Shown here piece after piece: positions 7,857 to 16,303 of a stretch of DNA of 52,978 bases. This DNA is from an uncultured Verrucomicrobiota bacterium. Lineage in GTDB: Bacteria > Verrucomicrobiota > Verrucomicrobiia > Verrucomicrobiales > Akkermansiaceae. The notes under the pieces are model-generated. The model worked only from the letters and a program-made list of their open reading frames with translations, had not been told where the DNA came from and searched no databases. Numbering within the stretch: position 1 is the stretch's first letter; every line of letters begins with the position of its first letter. The position numbers were made by a program, and so were the translations under genes. The stretch lies in NCBI GenBank assembly GCA_937867415.1, contig CALMKO010000294.1, forward strand, positions 1 through 52,978. Reading direction: 5' to 3'.

Positions 7857-8418
7857 TCTTGGGATGCTGGGTCAAATTCTTCGGCGCGCGGGTTTTCCGA
7901 TTTCTCACCGGAAGATGGTGGGGTAAAATCGCGGAGAACAGGTGGACGAGTGGATAGGCGGCCAGCGCCATGAGCACACCCAAGCCGACAAAACCGACGG
8001 TGAAGTTACTCACTGAAACCGGACCGAATTTGGGCAACTCGATGGTCGCCTTGTCAAAGTAGTGCGGGACAGGAAGCGAAAAGGTATCGATCAACCACTG
8101 TCCGAGTTGGATCTGTGTCGCCCAGAATGGAAGGTTGGTGAAGGGGTTGCTGATGAAACAGGCCGCCATGGCGAAGGGGACGTTCACGCGGACGCGCATG
8201 GCGATGATGGCCGCGAAGATCGACTGCGGGATCAGTGGAATCATCGAGAAAAACAGCCCGATGGCCAAGCCTGAGGCCACGGTGTCCCGACAAGGCACCC
8301 AAAGCCTGCGGTCGAAAAGGGGTTTGGAGATTTTCTGCCACCAAGGTCGGTTTCGGAGTTTGGGGTGCCGCAGGGCGCGAAATGCCCTACGCACGATTCT
8401 GAGGTAGTGGACTTTCAT
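7849..8418 (-). CDS. DUF2062 domain-containing inner-membrane protein
   Basis: The 189-residue protein resembles the DUF2062 family. The sequence ...WVPCRDTVASGLAIGLFFSMIPLIPQS is followed by NVPFAMAACFISNPFTNLPFWATQIQLGQWL, the hallmark NP(F/L)T segment of that family. I see three membrane segments (about 48-72, 78-105, 135-165). The function of the family is unknown; members are often found with polysaccharide or lipid genes. Here it lies head-to-head with uppP (106 bases apart). The C-terminus (RNRKTRAPKNLTQHPKNP) is basic and ends exactly where the heptad repeat array supplies a TGA, so a change in repeat number would leave the protein intact but a change of phase could extend it. Confidence 0.8.
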   Translation of the reverse strand: MKVHYLRIVRRAFRALRHPKLRNRPWWQKISKPLFDRRLWVPCRDTVASGLAIGLFFSMIPLIPQSIFAAIIAMRVRVNVPFAMAACFISNPFTNLPFWATQIQLGQWLIDTFSLPVPHYFDKATIELPKFGPVSVSNFTVGFVGLGVLMALAAYPLVHLFSAILPHHLPVRNRKTRAPKNLTQHPKNP

Positions 8419-8524
8419 GATGGGTCAGGCAACACGCGGGGACACTCTTCCAGTCTTTCATGAGAGGCAACTGTAAATGCCTTGCCCCACCGTGTCGCTT
8501 TGGTCACCTTGTCGCCCTCTCACC

Positions 8525-9409
8525 ATGGAACCTTGGCAAGCATTCATTTTAGGCGTGATCGAGGGGATCACGGAGTATCTCCCCGTCAGCTCGACCGGGC
8601 ATTTACTGGTCGCGCAGCACCTCATGGGAATCGGCACGGGCAGTCCCACGGAAAAGGTCGCGGCGGACACCTTCGCCATCTGCATCCAAGGCGGGGCGAT
8701 CCTCGCGGTGCTCGGGCTTTATTTCAAGCGGGTGAGGCAAATGCTTCAAGGCGTGCTGGGCCGGGACCCGGAGGGCTTGAAACTGGTCATTGCGATCATC
8801 GCCGGATTTCTACCTGCCGCCGTTTTCGGGGTTTTGTTTGACGATTGGATCGAGTCGAAGTTGTTCAAGCCCTGGCCGATCACCGCGGCATTGTTCATCG
8901 GAGGAGCGGCCATTCTTGGAATCACCTGGTGGAATCGCAAAAAGGGCGTGCAGAGGACCGGCAAGGAGCTCGTCGAGCTGACTTGGAAAATGGCCTTGAT
9001 CGTGGGGCTTTTACAGTGCGTGGCGATGTGGCCCGGTACCAGTCGCAGCTTGATGACCATATTCGGTGGGCTTGTGGTCGGGCTCTCGGTCAGGGCGGCC
9101 GTGGAGTATTCGTTTTTGCTGGGCGTGCTGACGTTGACCGCCGCGACCGCCAAGAAGGCGCTGTGGAAAGTGGAGGGGCTGGATCCCGCTTACGATGTCT
9201 GGTTCGGCGGAACCAAGCTGATGTGGGAGACTTACGGCACCCTGCCGCTGGTGATCGGAGTGGCCGCAGCCGCCATCTCGGCCGCGCTGGCGGTCAAGTG
9301 GTTGGTTTCCTATTTACAAAGTCACGGGCTGGCGGTTTTCGGCTGGTATCGGATCATTCTCGCGGTCGCGGTGGGATACCTCTTCGCCAGCGGGATCGTG
9401 CACGTTTGA
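8525..9409 (+). CDS. uppP: Undecaprenyl-diphosphatase (bacitracin-resistance protein)
   Basis: This integral membrane phosphatase converts undecaprenyl diphosphate to undecaprenyl phosphate, recycling the lipid carrier used for peptidoglycan and other envelope polymers. The 294-residue product has about eight hydrophobic segments. Both family signatures are intact: EGITEYLPVSSTGHL (residues 13-27, with the ExxxE pair Glu13/Glu17 and His26) and PGTSRS in the second half (Arg in the active site). The ATG at 8525 yields MEPWQAFILGVIEG, the conserved start; an upstream in-frame ATG at 8477 would add 16 residues that do not fit the family. It ends one base before the convergent gene at 9411. Confidence 0.96.
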   Translation: MEPWQAFILGVIEGITEYLPVSSTGHLLVAQHLMGIGTGSPTEKVAADTFAICIQGGAILAVLGLYFKRVRQMLQGVLGRDPEGLKLVIAIIAGFLPAAVFGVLFDDWIESKLFKPWPITAALFIGGAAILGITWWNRKKGVQRTGKELVELTWKMALIVGLLQCVAMWPGTSRSLMTIFGGLVVGLSVRAAVEYSFLLGVLTLTAATAKKALWKVEGLDPAYDVWFGGTKLMWETYGTLPLVIGVAAAAISAALAVKWLVSYLQSHGLAVFGWYRIILAVAVGYLFASGIVHV

Positions 9410-9410
9410 T

Positions 9411-10229
9411 TCAGCAAAGGCGGACCATATCCTTGATGAACTGGCCCCAAAGAAAGATGAGGCCGCGTTTTGAGTATTGGAAATGACCGTCCTCCAAGAG
9501 GGTGATGTAGCCTGCCGCCAGGTTATGTTCCACTTGTTTGCGCATTTCCTGTTCGATCATCTGCTCGACTTCCTCAGGATTCGGAATCTTCAGTTGGTCG
9601 TCCGGGATTTTCATTTTTCCCAAGTATTTCCGGTGATCCACCAGAATCTCATGGAAGCAGCTCCGCTCGCAGGGGACATGGTTCCAGCGGACGTTGGGCG
9701 CGCATTGGAGGGTCGGGGCAAATGGAAAATTGGTCGTTCGCCATGTCCTGCCGTTGCTGTCCTCCGAGGTGATCGAGATGAAGGCGAAGGCCACGTCGCT
9801 TTGTTCGCAGAGGCAAACGGCGGCGATGGCACGTTCCTCAGGATTCCAGAACAAGCGGAAGAACTGCTGCATCCCCGCCCATTCCCAGCCGCAGTCAGAG
9901 ATGTGTTCGAAGCCTGCCTCTTCCATGGCGGCGGCGGCTTCGGTAGCGTTCGGGAAGAAGGAAGGGTTGGGGGTTTTCCGGTGGGAGAGCCGATTTTCCA
10001 GCGGCAGCTTCATCCGCCGGACCCGGGTGAGCAGTTCGATCCATGGCAGGAAGAACCAGAGCAGCGCCCCAGCCATGCCCCCGATCCAGCTGTCGGTCAG
10101 TGAGTAAACCAGATAAAAACTCGCGCCAAGCAGGGTCAGTGCTCCGAGCTTTCTCAATAAATGGGTTCGAGCCGAGCGCAATCCTACGGCGAGCACGACT
10201 AAGCCGATGACGATTAAAGTTTCACGCAT
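9411..10229 (-). CDS. Membrane protein of unknown function
   Basis: The 272-residue product has hydrophobic segments near residues 3-17, 28-45 and 49-68 (GALTLLGASFYLVYSL, then WIGGMAGALLWFFLPWIELL). A cytoplasm-facing soluble domain of about 200 residues follows, containing four Cys (three in the stretch AAVCLCEQSDV...CAPNVRW and CERSCFHE) and a C-terminal helical region (EEVEQMIEQEMRKQVEHNL). I do not recognise a family. The soluble part reads like a domain that scores how an item is handled (FFPNATEAAAAMEEAGF), but no motif supports a function. It is convergent with uppP, with a one-base gap and no visible terminator between them. Confidence 0.65.
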   Translation of the reverse strand: MRETLIVIGLVVLAVGLRSARTHLLRKLGALTLLGASFYLVYSLTDSWIGGMAGALLWFFLPWIELLTRVRRMKLPLENRLSHRKTPNPSFFPNATEAAAAMEEAGFEHISDCGWEWAGMQQFFRLFWNPEERAIAAVCLCEQSDVAFAFISITSEDSNGRTWRTTNFPFAPTLQCAPNVRWNHVPCERSCFHEILVDHRKYLGKMKIPDDQLKIPNPEEVEQMIEQEMRKQVEHNLAAGYITLLEDGHFQYSKRGLIFLWGQFIKDMVRLC

Positions 10230-10310
10230 GAAAATGGGGTGGGAGAGGGCAGCTTGGAAAACAGACTCTTACGCTTCCCACGGATACAGGATTCGCGCAA
10301 GTGCTTGTTT

Positions 10311-11174
10311 TTACACCCACGCCTGGGCGAGCAAGTCCCGGAGCCTTGCCGGGTCCGTCGCGGAGGTCTTGGCGACGAAGCCCCTCGCATGGGCGAAATG
10401 GACGTCTGGTGCAGCCCCGATTCTGGTGAAATCCAAGCGCGGGTGGTCGTTGTGCCGGGATAGCCCGAAGCCCGCGCCGCGGCGGTCCGGAACCACCGTC
10501 CCGACCACTCCGCTCATGGTGGGGTGGGACTCGATGAACCGGGCCAATCCTGCCGATGCATCTTCCGGCATGGGGTCCTCACGTGGCAGGTAGAGGACGT
10601 GGAACGATTCCCCGCACTGTTCGATTTCCCAAAACTCGGCCACACGGGCGAGGTGGTCCAGGCGCGAGCGCAGGTTTTTCACATAATCCAAGAGGTCCTC
10701 GCCGATCCAGCGCATCACTTCCCACAGGGGATCGCCGGGTTCCAGCCGAGTTTGTGCGGCGAACCTGCGAAGCAGGGTCACATCGATGGGGGAATTGAGC
10801 TTGAACAGGGTGCCGCGCTCCACGCCCAGCCACTTGGCCGTGTCCATGGGCCCCCGGGTGTCGAACCACTCGGCGGGTTCCAGCCACTCACAAAAGGATT
10901 TGGCATCCTCGTAAATCCCCAGATGCTGCAACACGAGGCTCAGGGAGCAGGTGGGTGGGTGATCTTTCGGGAATTGGTGGTGATCGAAGTTACCGCGCTC
11001 GGGCGCGTGTTCGTGCCCCACATCTACCACTGCAAGTGACGGGTCCGCGAGATCTTCCGCCGTGGGTTCGCGCCGGAGGATCGGGACGGGATTTCCCGCG
11101 AGCAAGAGGCAACAGGCGAGGAACTCATCTTTATGCGAGCCGCCGGGGTGGGTTAAAATCTGGGTAAATGTCAT
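10311..11174 (-). CDS. MYG1-family (UPF0160) metal-dependent phosphoesterase/exonuclease-like protein
   Basis: The 287-residue protein begins TQILTHPGGSHKDEFLACCLL, equivalent to the THxGxFHxDExLAcxLL opening of the MYG1 family. Later it has VDVGHEHAPERGNFDHHQ, equivalent to DVGxxYdpxxxrfDHHQ. These His/Asp clusters form the DHH-like metal site. Eukaryotic MYG1 is a 3'-5' RNA exonuclease; the role of bacterial homologues is not settled. The ATG at 11172-11174 gives MTFTQILTHPGG and is preferred over the longer frame to 11330, whose first 52 residues are Pro/Arg/Ser-rich and look non-coding. The gene lies between two minus-strand genes with gaps of about 80 and 67 bases. Confidence 0.78.
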   Translation of the reverse strand: MTFTQILTHPGGSHKDEFLACCLLLAGNPVPILRREPTAEDLADPSLAVVDVGHEHAPERGNFDHHQFPKDHPPTCSLSLVLQHLGIYEDAKSFCEWLEPAEWFDTRGPMDTAKWLGVERGTLFKLNSPIDVTLLRRFAAQTRLEPGDPLWEVMRWIGEDLLDYVKNLRSRLDHLARVAEFWEIEQCGESFHVLYLPREDPMPEDASAGLARFIESHPTMSGVVGTVVPDRRGAGFGLSRHNDHPRLDFTRIGAAPDVHFAHARGFVAKTSATDPARLRDLLAQAWV

Positions 11175-11241
11175 GATAGCGGAGTGCGGTCGGCACCATA
11201 GCGGCAGGCCGCGGGAGGGGAAGCCTTTTGGCGCGGGGGAC

Positions 11242-12621
11242 TCAATCGAGAAATTTCCCGGGGTTGAGAATCCCCTGGGGATCGAGCGCTTGCTTGAGCG
11301 TCCGGTGGGTGGCGAAGGATGTCTCGCCAAGCGCCTTGCGGATCCATGGTTTCTTGGCGAGGCCTACGCCGTGCTCGCCGGTGATCGCGCCGCCATTTTC
11401 AAGAATCCACGAGAAAAGCAGATCCAGCGCAGCGTCCGCATGGACTCGCGTGGCTGGGTCCTGGTAGTTTTTCACCATCAAGTTGGTGTGGATGTTGCCG
11501 TCGCCCGCATGTCCGAAGCAAGCGATCGGGATTCCCGTGTCTTTTTCTAACTGGCGGGCGAAAGTCACCAGTTCCACCAGCTTCGACCGTGGCACGACGA
11601 TGTCCTCGTTGAGCTTGGTCAGCCCGGTATCACGGAGGGAAAATGAAAACTCGCGCCGCAGTTTCCAGATTCTCTCGCATGATGCCTCATCCGGCGCGCG
11701 CTCGATGAAGCTGGCTCCCAGCTTCTCCAGCAGCAGGGCCAACTCCTCAATCTCCGCCGCGGTGGCGGCCGGGCGGCCATCGATCTCCACGATCAAGTGC
11801 GCATTCCCCGGCGGAAACACCCCTGCACCCAGTTTTTTTCTGGCGGCTTCAAGCGTGAAGGTGTCGGTGATTTCCAGCGCGGATGGTAGGTGCCCGGCAT
11901 TCAGGATGGCCTGTACCGCCGCCGCCGCCATGGTGAATTCGGGAAAGATCACCGCCAGCATCGCACGGCTCGCCGGCTTGGGAATCAGCCGCAGCGTCGC
12001 CTCGGTGATCATGCCTAACATCCCTTCGGAACCGGTGAACAATCCCACAAGGTCGAAGCCGGTCTTGTTCTTGTGAAGCCGGCCGCCTGTGCGGAGGATC
12101 TCGCCATTGGCAAGCACGACTTCCAGGCCTAACACATAACTCCGAGTGACCCCGTATTTCAGGCAGCGGGGGCCACCGGCATTGGTTGCGATGTTTCCAC
12201 CGATCGAGCAGTCCTTGCGCGACGCCGGATCCGGCGGGTAGTCCCAGCCCACGGCGTGGGCTGCTTCCTGCAGGGTTTTGGTGATCACCCCGGGCTGCAC
12301 GATGGCCACCCCGTCTTCCGGGTGCATTCCCAGAATGCGGTTCATGCGTGCGGTGGAAAGCACAATGCCGCCGTGAACCGGCACGCAGCCACCCACATAG
12401 CCATATCCCGCACCGCGGGTGGTTACGGGGATCCGGTGCTCGTTCGCGTAGGTCAGAACCGCCGCCACATCCGCCGTGCACTCGGCGAAGACCACCACAT
12501 CCGGCGGATGGCTTGCCGACCATTTATCCCCCGAGTGCTCGGTGATATCAGGGGCTGCGGTCGATACTTTCGCTGGACCGAGAAGATGGGTCAGTGCTTC
12601 GGCAAGGTGCTGTGGATTCAT
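11242..12621 (-). CDS. glcD: FAD-linked oxidase, GlcD/D-lactate dehydrogenase type
   Basis: The 459-residue flavoenzyme of the VAO/PCMH family likely oxidises a 2-hydroxy acid such as glycolate or D-lactate. The N-terminal FAD-binding domain shows RGAGYGYVGGCVPVHGG (pyrophosphate loop) and SIGGNIATNAGGPRCLKYG. The C-terminal oxidase domain has CFGHAGDGNIHTNLM and GAITGEHGVGLAKKPW, the substrate and metal-binding His motifs, and the family ending ILNPGKFLD. There are no adjacent glcE or glcF homologues, so it may work alone with a quinone or pair with subunits elsewhere; the symbol is assigned by family only. The start at 12621 is the first ATG and gives MNPQHLAEALTHLLG. It is divergent from the secreted protein gene at 12729. 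Confidence 0.88.
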   Translation of the reverse strand: MNPQHLAEALTHLLGPAKVSTAAPDITEHSGDKWSASHPPDVVVFAECTADVAAVLTYANEHRIPVTTRGAGYGYVGGCVPVHGGIVLSTARMNRILGMHPEDGVAIVQPGVITKTLQEAAHAVGWDYPPDPASRKDCSIGGNIATNAGGPRCLKYGVTRSYVLGLEVVLANGEILRTGGRLHKNKTGFDLVGLFTGSEGMLGMITEATLRLIPKPASRAMLAVIFPEFTMAAAAVQAILNAGHLPSALEITDTFTLEAARKKLGAGVFPPGNAHLIVEIDGRPAATAAEIEELALLLEKLGASFIERAPDEASCERIWKLRREFSFSLRDTGLTKLNEDIVVPRSKLVELVTFARQLEKDTGIPIACFGHAGDGNIHTNLMVKNYQDPATRVHADAALDLLFSWILENGGAITGEHGVGLAKKPWIRKALGETSFATHRTLKQALDPQGILNPGKFLD

Positions 12622-12728
12622 GAATGGCGCAGGTTAAGCAAGCTGCAGGCCCTGTGCAATGCCGGTGTAAGCCATGTGCGGAACCCGCCGCTGCTGGTAA
12701 TCCCCGCGGATGCTGCTATCGTTCCGGT

Positions 12729-13571
12729 ATGAAGACCCTGAGCGCCTTGTTTTTCACCATGATCTCCCTCTCCGCCGATCCCATCCATGATTTCTGGTTC
12801 AACGGCGCTGAAATCAGTTCCTTTCAACTCGATCAATCCCGCTACGGGAAGAATCATCCAGGCCATGCCCAATTGATCTTCGTGACGGAGCCATTTCTCG
12901 TCGGGAAGCAGGTGAAGAACGAAACTGGCAAACCCGGCTCAACCGTGGTGCTCAAGCTCAACGCGCTCACCACCTTCAACACCGGCATCTATTCCTACCG
13001 CACGATGACCAGCACCTTCCGTCCGATTGACTGCCGGGAATTCCCTCATGCCCTCAAGTCGGTCACAAGCATCCAGGACTGGTGCGGACTGGCATTCCAA
13101 CAGTTGAACTATCGCGACCACTGTTGGAATGCGGAGTTGAGATCCTATTTCGAGAACGAGGGTGATATAGATTTGAAATTGGGCTCCGGCTTCATCGAGG
13201 ATGAGCTTTGGGTGACCCTGAGGCTTGCCCCTGATCTGTTGCCGACAGGCGAGCTGTCGATGCTTCCGGGCGCCATCTTCACCCGGTTCTCCCACAAGCC
13301 TCTGGAGTTCACCCGAGCGAAGGCCGAGCTCTCGCACAGGAACGGAGAGTCGGTTTACACATTGGTCTATCCCTCGCTCGCGCGCACGCTGACCCTCTAC
13401 TTCGACACGGCATTTCCCCATGTGATTCGCAAATGGACGGAAGCAGGGCCATCCGGAACCACCACCGCGATCTTGCAAAAACGTCTGCTGAACGTGGCCT
13501 ACTGGGAGATGCAGAACCCTGAGGACGCCGGGAAACGGAGGCAGTTGGGACTGGATCCCGTGGCGGACTGA
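12729..13571 (+). CDS. Secreted protein of unknown function (family sometimes mislabelled septum formation inhibitor Maf)
   Basis: The 280-residue product starts with a short signal-like segment (MKTLSALFFTMISLSA, cleavage near ADP). The mature part has DFWFNGAEISSFQLDQSRYG, IFVTEPFLV, VLKLNALTTFNTGIYSY and SIQDWCGLAFQQLN. This pattern matches, from memory, a family in Bacteroidetes and related phyla that databases often name septum formation inhibitor Maf; it shares nothing with true Maf nucleotide pyrophosphatases. Its function is unknown, and an envelope location is likely. The ATG at 12729 was chosen because it gives the signal peptide; the open frame extends upstream to 12624 without sense. 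It is divergent from glcD. Confidence 0.72.
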   Translation: MKTLSALFFTMISLSADPIHDFWFNGAEISSFQLDQSRYGKNHPGHAQLIFVTEPFLVGKQVKNETGKPGSTVVLKLNALTTFNTGIYSYRTMTSTFRPIDCREFPHALKSVTSIQDWCGLAFQQLNYRDHCWNAELRSYFENEGDIDLKLGSGFIEDELWVTLRLAPDLLPTGELSMLPGAIFTRFSHKPLEFTRAKAELSHRNGESVYTLVYPSLARTLTLYFDTAFPHVIRKWTEAGPSGTTTAILQKRLLNVAYWEMQNPEDAGKRRQLGLDPVAD

Positions 13572-13661
13572 CCGCACCCGCCAGCTTTCGCAATGCGCGG
13601 AGTGGAGGGTTTTGAAATTGGTGCTGGCTTTGTCGGTTGGATTCAGGTATCCATCACGGAT

Positions 13662-14021
13662 ATGAGTGAATCTAACACTTGCAGTGAGTTGAAGGGCCAT
13701 GATCACAACCATAGCCCGGGCTGTGGCCACACGATGGTGAAGCACGATGGACACATCGACTTCGTTCATGACGGGCATCTTCATCATCAGAACGCGGACG
13801 GCACGGTTGAGGAGCATGTGCTCGATGTATCCGCCAAAAATCCCGCGGGTTGCTCTTCTGGCAATCACCTCACACACGCCGATCATCACGTCCATGGTCC
13901 TGACTGCGGCCATGAGGCCATCCCTCATGGCGACCATGTTGATTATATCGTCGATGGTCGCCTGCATCATCCGCACGGAGACCATTGCGATGACCACGGC
14001 GCCGTGGAAGTGATTCACTAG
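13662..14021 (+). CDS. Histidine-rich metal-binding protein with an internal duplication
   Basis: The 119-residue cytoplasmic protein is very rich in His, Asp and Cys. It consists of two similar halves: GCGHTMVKHDGHIDFVHDG (near 20-38) and DCGHEAIPHGDHVDYIVDG (near 79-97), each followed by a xLHH...G run. The composition points to binding or buffering zinc, nickel or cobalt. Similar small His-rich proteins accompany Zur-regulated zinc genes in other bacteria, but no such gene or operator is visible here. The ATG at 13662 gives MSESNTCSELKGHDHNH; an upstream in-frame ATG at 13593 would add 23 residues without His. There is no signal peptide. Confidence 0.8.
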   Translation: MSESNTCSELKGHDHNHSPGCGHTMVKHDGHIDFVHDGHLHHQNADGTVEEHVLDVSAKNPAGCSSGNHLTHADHHVHGPDCGHEAIPHGDHVDYIVDGRLHHPHGDHCDDHGAVEVIH

Positions 14022-14179
14022 GTCACCATTTGCAGGAACCTTGCTTGGGGGGGGCGCACCCGCAGTGAGTCGGGTGGTTTCGTGCTCTTGACTTGGGATT
14101 CATGGACATGGAAGGGCTTTACGGAAGTCTCGGAAATCGAAAAGCCGACTTGTCTTTACCAGGTCGGTCAAACCAGACG

Positions 14180-14198
14180 GCTCCATCACTGATGGAGC
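14180..14198. other. Perfect 19-bp palindrome between convergent genes
   Basis: GCTCCATCACTGATGGAGC reads the same on both strands except for the central base. It sits 30 bases beyond the stop of the transglutaminase gene and 159 bases after the His-rich gene. It could fold into a hairpin that stabilises the 3' end of either transcript. There is no T-run on either side, so it is not a canonical Rho-independent terminator; alternatively it is a binding site for a dimeric protein. Confidence 0.45.
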
Positions 14199-14227
14199 AT
14201 CCGAGGGATCCGTCTATCTCATGGATT

Positions 14228-16225
14228 CTAACTGCGGATTCCAGGTGAATGGCTGCGGATTTCCGCCTCGAGGCGCTTGGCCAATTCAAGCAGGCGCTTC
14301 TGCTCGTCCTCACTGGCAGGATTGGGGTCAAAGCGGAGACGCTGGTGCAGATCGACCGCATCGACAAGCGTGGAAGGCTCAGGCAGGCTCGTGCCCAATC
14401 CCATGAGCCACGTGGCAAACGGCTGCCCGTGTGGTCGCGTGCCAAGGTGCTTTGCCGCCTGTCGTTCAATCGCATTGAGTGGCGTTTGACGCATTACGCC
14501 GCTGTAGCCGGTGGCTTGGCCGGTGGGCTTCATGTGGCGTCTGGATTTCCAAAGCCGCTTGGCGATGAACACAACCATCGCCAGTCCGATGCCGGCCATA
14601 CCAAGGGTGACGCCCAGGCGGTTGCCTGGCTTGATCCGCCATAAGAAGAAGTTCTCACGCAGGCGTTTCACCTCGTCGTTGATCCGTTGGGTTCGGGAAT
14701 TGGCAAGCGAGATGCCGGCCATCCAAGAGCCCGGGGTGGTGTCGAAGTCGAGCCACTGCTTGTTTTCCTCACTCCAGACGCGGCACCACGCGTGGCTATG
14801 GGTGCCGCGGATGATGAATTCCTTCCGTTTGACATCCAGTTCCATGACTGCGTAACCGGTAGCGTAGCGGGTGGGTATGCCCGCTTCCCGCAGGATCAAC
14901 GCGGTGGCGCTGGCGAAGTATTCGCAATGACCCGACCGCGTCGTTGTTAGGAACTGGACGATCGCGCTCGGGCTCGTGGCGACCAGGCTGGAACTGGAGA
15001 TGGTGGGGTTCTTCGAGTAGGTGAAGTTCTCTCTGAACCAGGTGCGCAGGATTGAGAGTTTTGCGGCAAGGGTGGGCTGATCGTCGAGACCCAAGTCACG
15101 GATGATTCGTTGAAACGTCTCGCGATCCTTGGCCGGAAGTTCAAGGTCTTCGCGCGGAAACGGGCGGATTTCAGGGTTTTGCAGGCCTTTCCACAGAACC
15201 GTGCCCTCAATGATCGAGTATTTGGGGAAGATCCGGACGGTGCCGAAAGAGTTGCGCTCCGCGCCGTCCAACTCAAAGTCACGGAGGCTGGCCGCATCAC
15301 CCGGCAAGGCAAGTGGCGTCTCGGCCGCCGCACTACCGCGCAGGGTGAAGCGCGGCAAGCCGGGGCCGATGGCCAGCAGCTGGGCACTTTCCTCAAGATC
15401 AGGAGCCAACAACGAATATGGGACATCCGCCAAAGTCCGAGTGTCCAAGTCTTTGAATTTCATTTCTCCCGCCGGGCTGCATTTCCAATTGCCGAGGGTG
15501 TAGGTGTTATAGGAAGCGGTGCGGAGCAGGGGAGGGGTGAGCTTGCGGTCCAGCGGGGTCAGGCGCCAGACGATGTCGGCGGATTGGATGATGGGACCGG
15601 GCTTGCCAATCCGTGTCGAGGTGGAGTTCGGGTCAAACTGAAACAAGGCCGCGCCGCTGGAGGTGAAGATCTCTTCCAGCTTTTGCAAGCCGAGCTGCCC
15701 CGCGACGGCGATGCCACCAGCGATGGTGAGCGCGACCACCAGCGAGAGTGGCCTGCTGCGACTGGCGGAGAGAAGCATCCATCCGGTAAGCACGATGACG
15801 CCAGGTAGAAACACCCAGGAGTCCGACCATGTCCCAAGAGTGGCGGCCACCATGGTTGTGACGAAGTAGACATTGCCGAAGTTGATATGGATCACGGACT
15901 CGGTGAGGCCGAGCCGCAGATTCCGGATGCGGTGGTAATTGGCGAAAAAAGAAAACGTGTTGAGTGGCATCGAATCCTTCATTCCGAAGCTTTGGACGAA
16001 CTGCATCGCCACCAGGAGCGCGGGGAGCCAGCTGAGCAAAACGGGCATCGCCACCCGGGCACCGCTGTCCAGAAGGATGAGGATCCCGCTCAGCAAGAGC
16101 GCCACGGTGGTTAGATGCCATGCGCGGCTGAAACTCGTCTCATTGAAATCCCAGCGGAACTTCAGCATGTGCGGGCTCTCCACCAGGAGGATCAGCAGGA
16201 TGCCGATCAACGGTCGCTCGGTCAT
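14228..16225 (-). CDS. TgpA-like membrane transglutaminase (DUF3488/transglutaminase-like)
   Basis: The product has at least 665 residues. The N-terminal third is hydrophobic, with five or six membrane segments. A periplasmic domain follows, with the transglutaminase-like catalytic triad in order: Cys in TTRSGHCEYFASA, His in THSHAWCRVW and Asp in LDFDTTPGSW. A final membrane segment (GVTLGMAGIGLAMVVFIAKRLW) and a cytoplasmic tail complete it. This matches TgpA of Pseudomonas, an envelope protein essential there; the substrate is unknown. It is the third gene of a moxR-DUF58-transglutaminase operon, an arrangement conserved in many phyla. The first ATG is at 16223-16225, but the frame reads ...PPPRYILGASLLFWAAM upstream of it, a plausible start of the first membrane helix, back to the TAA that ends DUF58. 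A non-AUG start upstream is likely. Confidence 0.88.
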   Translation of the reverse strand: MTERPLIGILLILLVESPHMLKFRWDFNETSFSRAWHLTTVALLLSGILILLDSGARVAMPVLLSWLPALLVAMQFVQSFGMKDSMPLNTFSFFANYHRIRNLRLGLTESVIHINFGNVYFVTTMVAATLGTWSDSWVFLPGVIVLTGWMLLSASRSRPLSLVVALTIAGGIAVAGQLGLQKLEEIFTSSGAALFQFDPNSTSTRIGKPGPIIQSADIVWRLTPLDRKLTPPLLRTASYNTYTLGNWKCSPAGEMKFKDLDTRTLADVPYSLLAPDLEESAQLLAIGPGLPRFTLRGSAAAETPLALPGDAASLRDFELDGAERNSFGTVRIFPKYSIIEGTVLWKGLQNPEIRPFPREDLELPAKDRETFQRIIRDLGLDDQPTLAAKLSILRTWFRENFTYSKNPTISSSSLVATSPSAIVQFLTTTRSGHCEYFASATALILREAGIPTRYATGYAVMELDVKRKEFIIRGTHSHAWCRVWSEENKQWLDFDTTPGSWMAGISLANSRTQRINDEVKRLRENFFLWRIKPGNRLGVTLGMAGIGLAMVVFIAKRLWKSRRHMKPTGQATGYSGVMRQTPLNAIERQAAKHLGTRPHGQPFATWLMGLGTSLPEPSTLVDAVDLHQRLRFDPNPASEDEQKRLLELAKRLEAEIRSHSPGIRS

Positions 16226-16303
16226 CGCCGCCCAGAAAAGCAGGGATGCGCCGAGAATGTAGCGGGGAGGTGGCTGGATCTGGTGGATACGCTTGAGGTG
16301 CTG

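Noticed and set aside
10169-10190. GGTTCGAGCC-type string resembling a tRNA T-arm
   Set aside because: It lies within a coding frame and no acceptor or anticodon stem can be built around it. No tRNA gene was found in the window.
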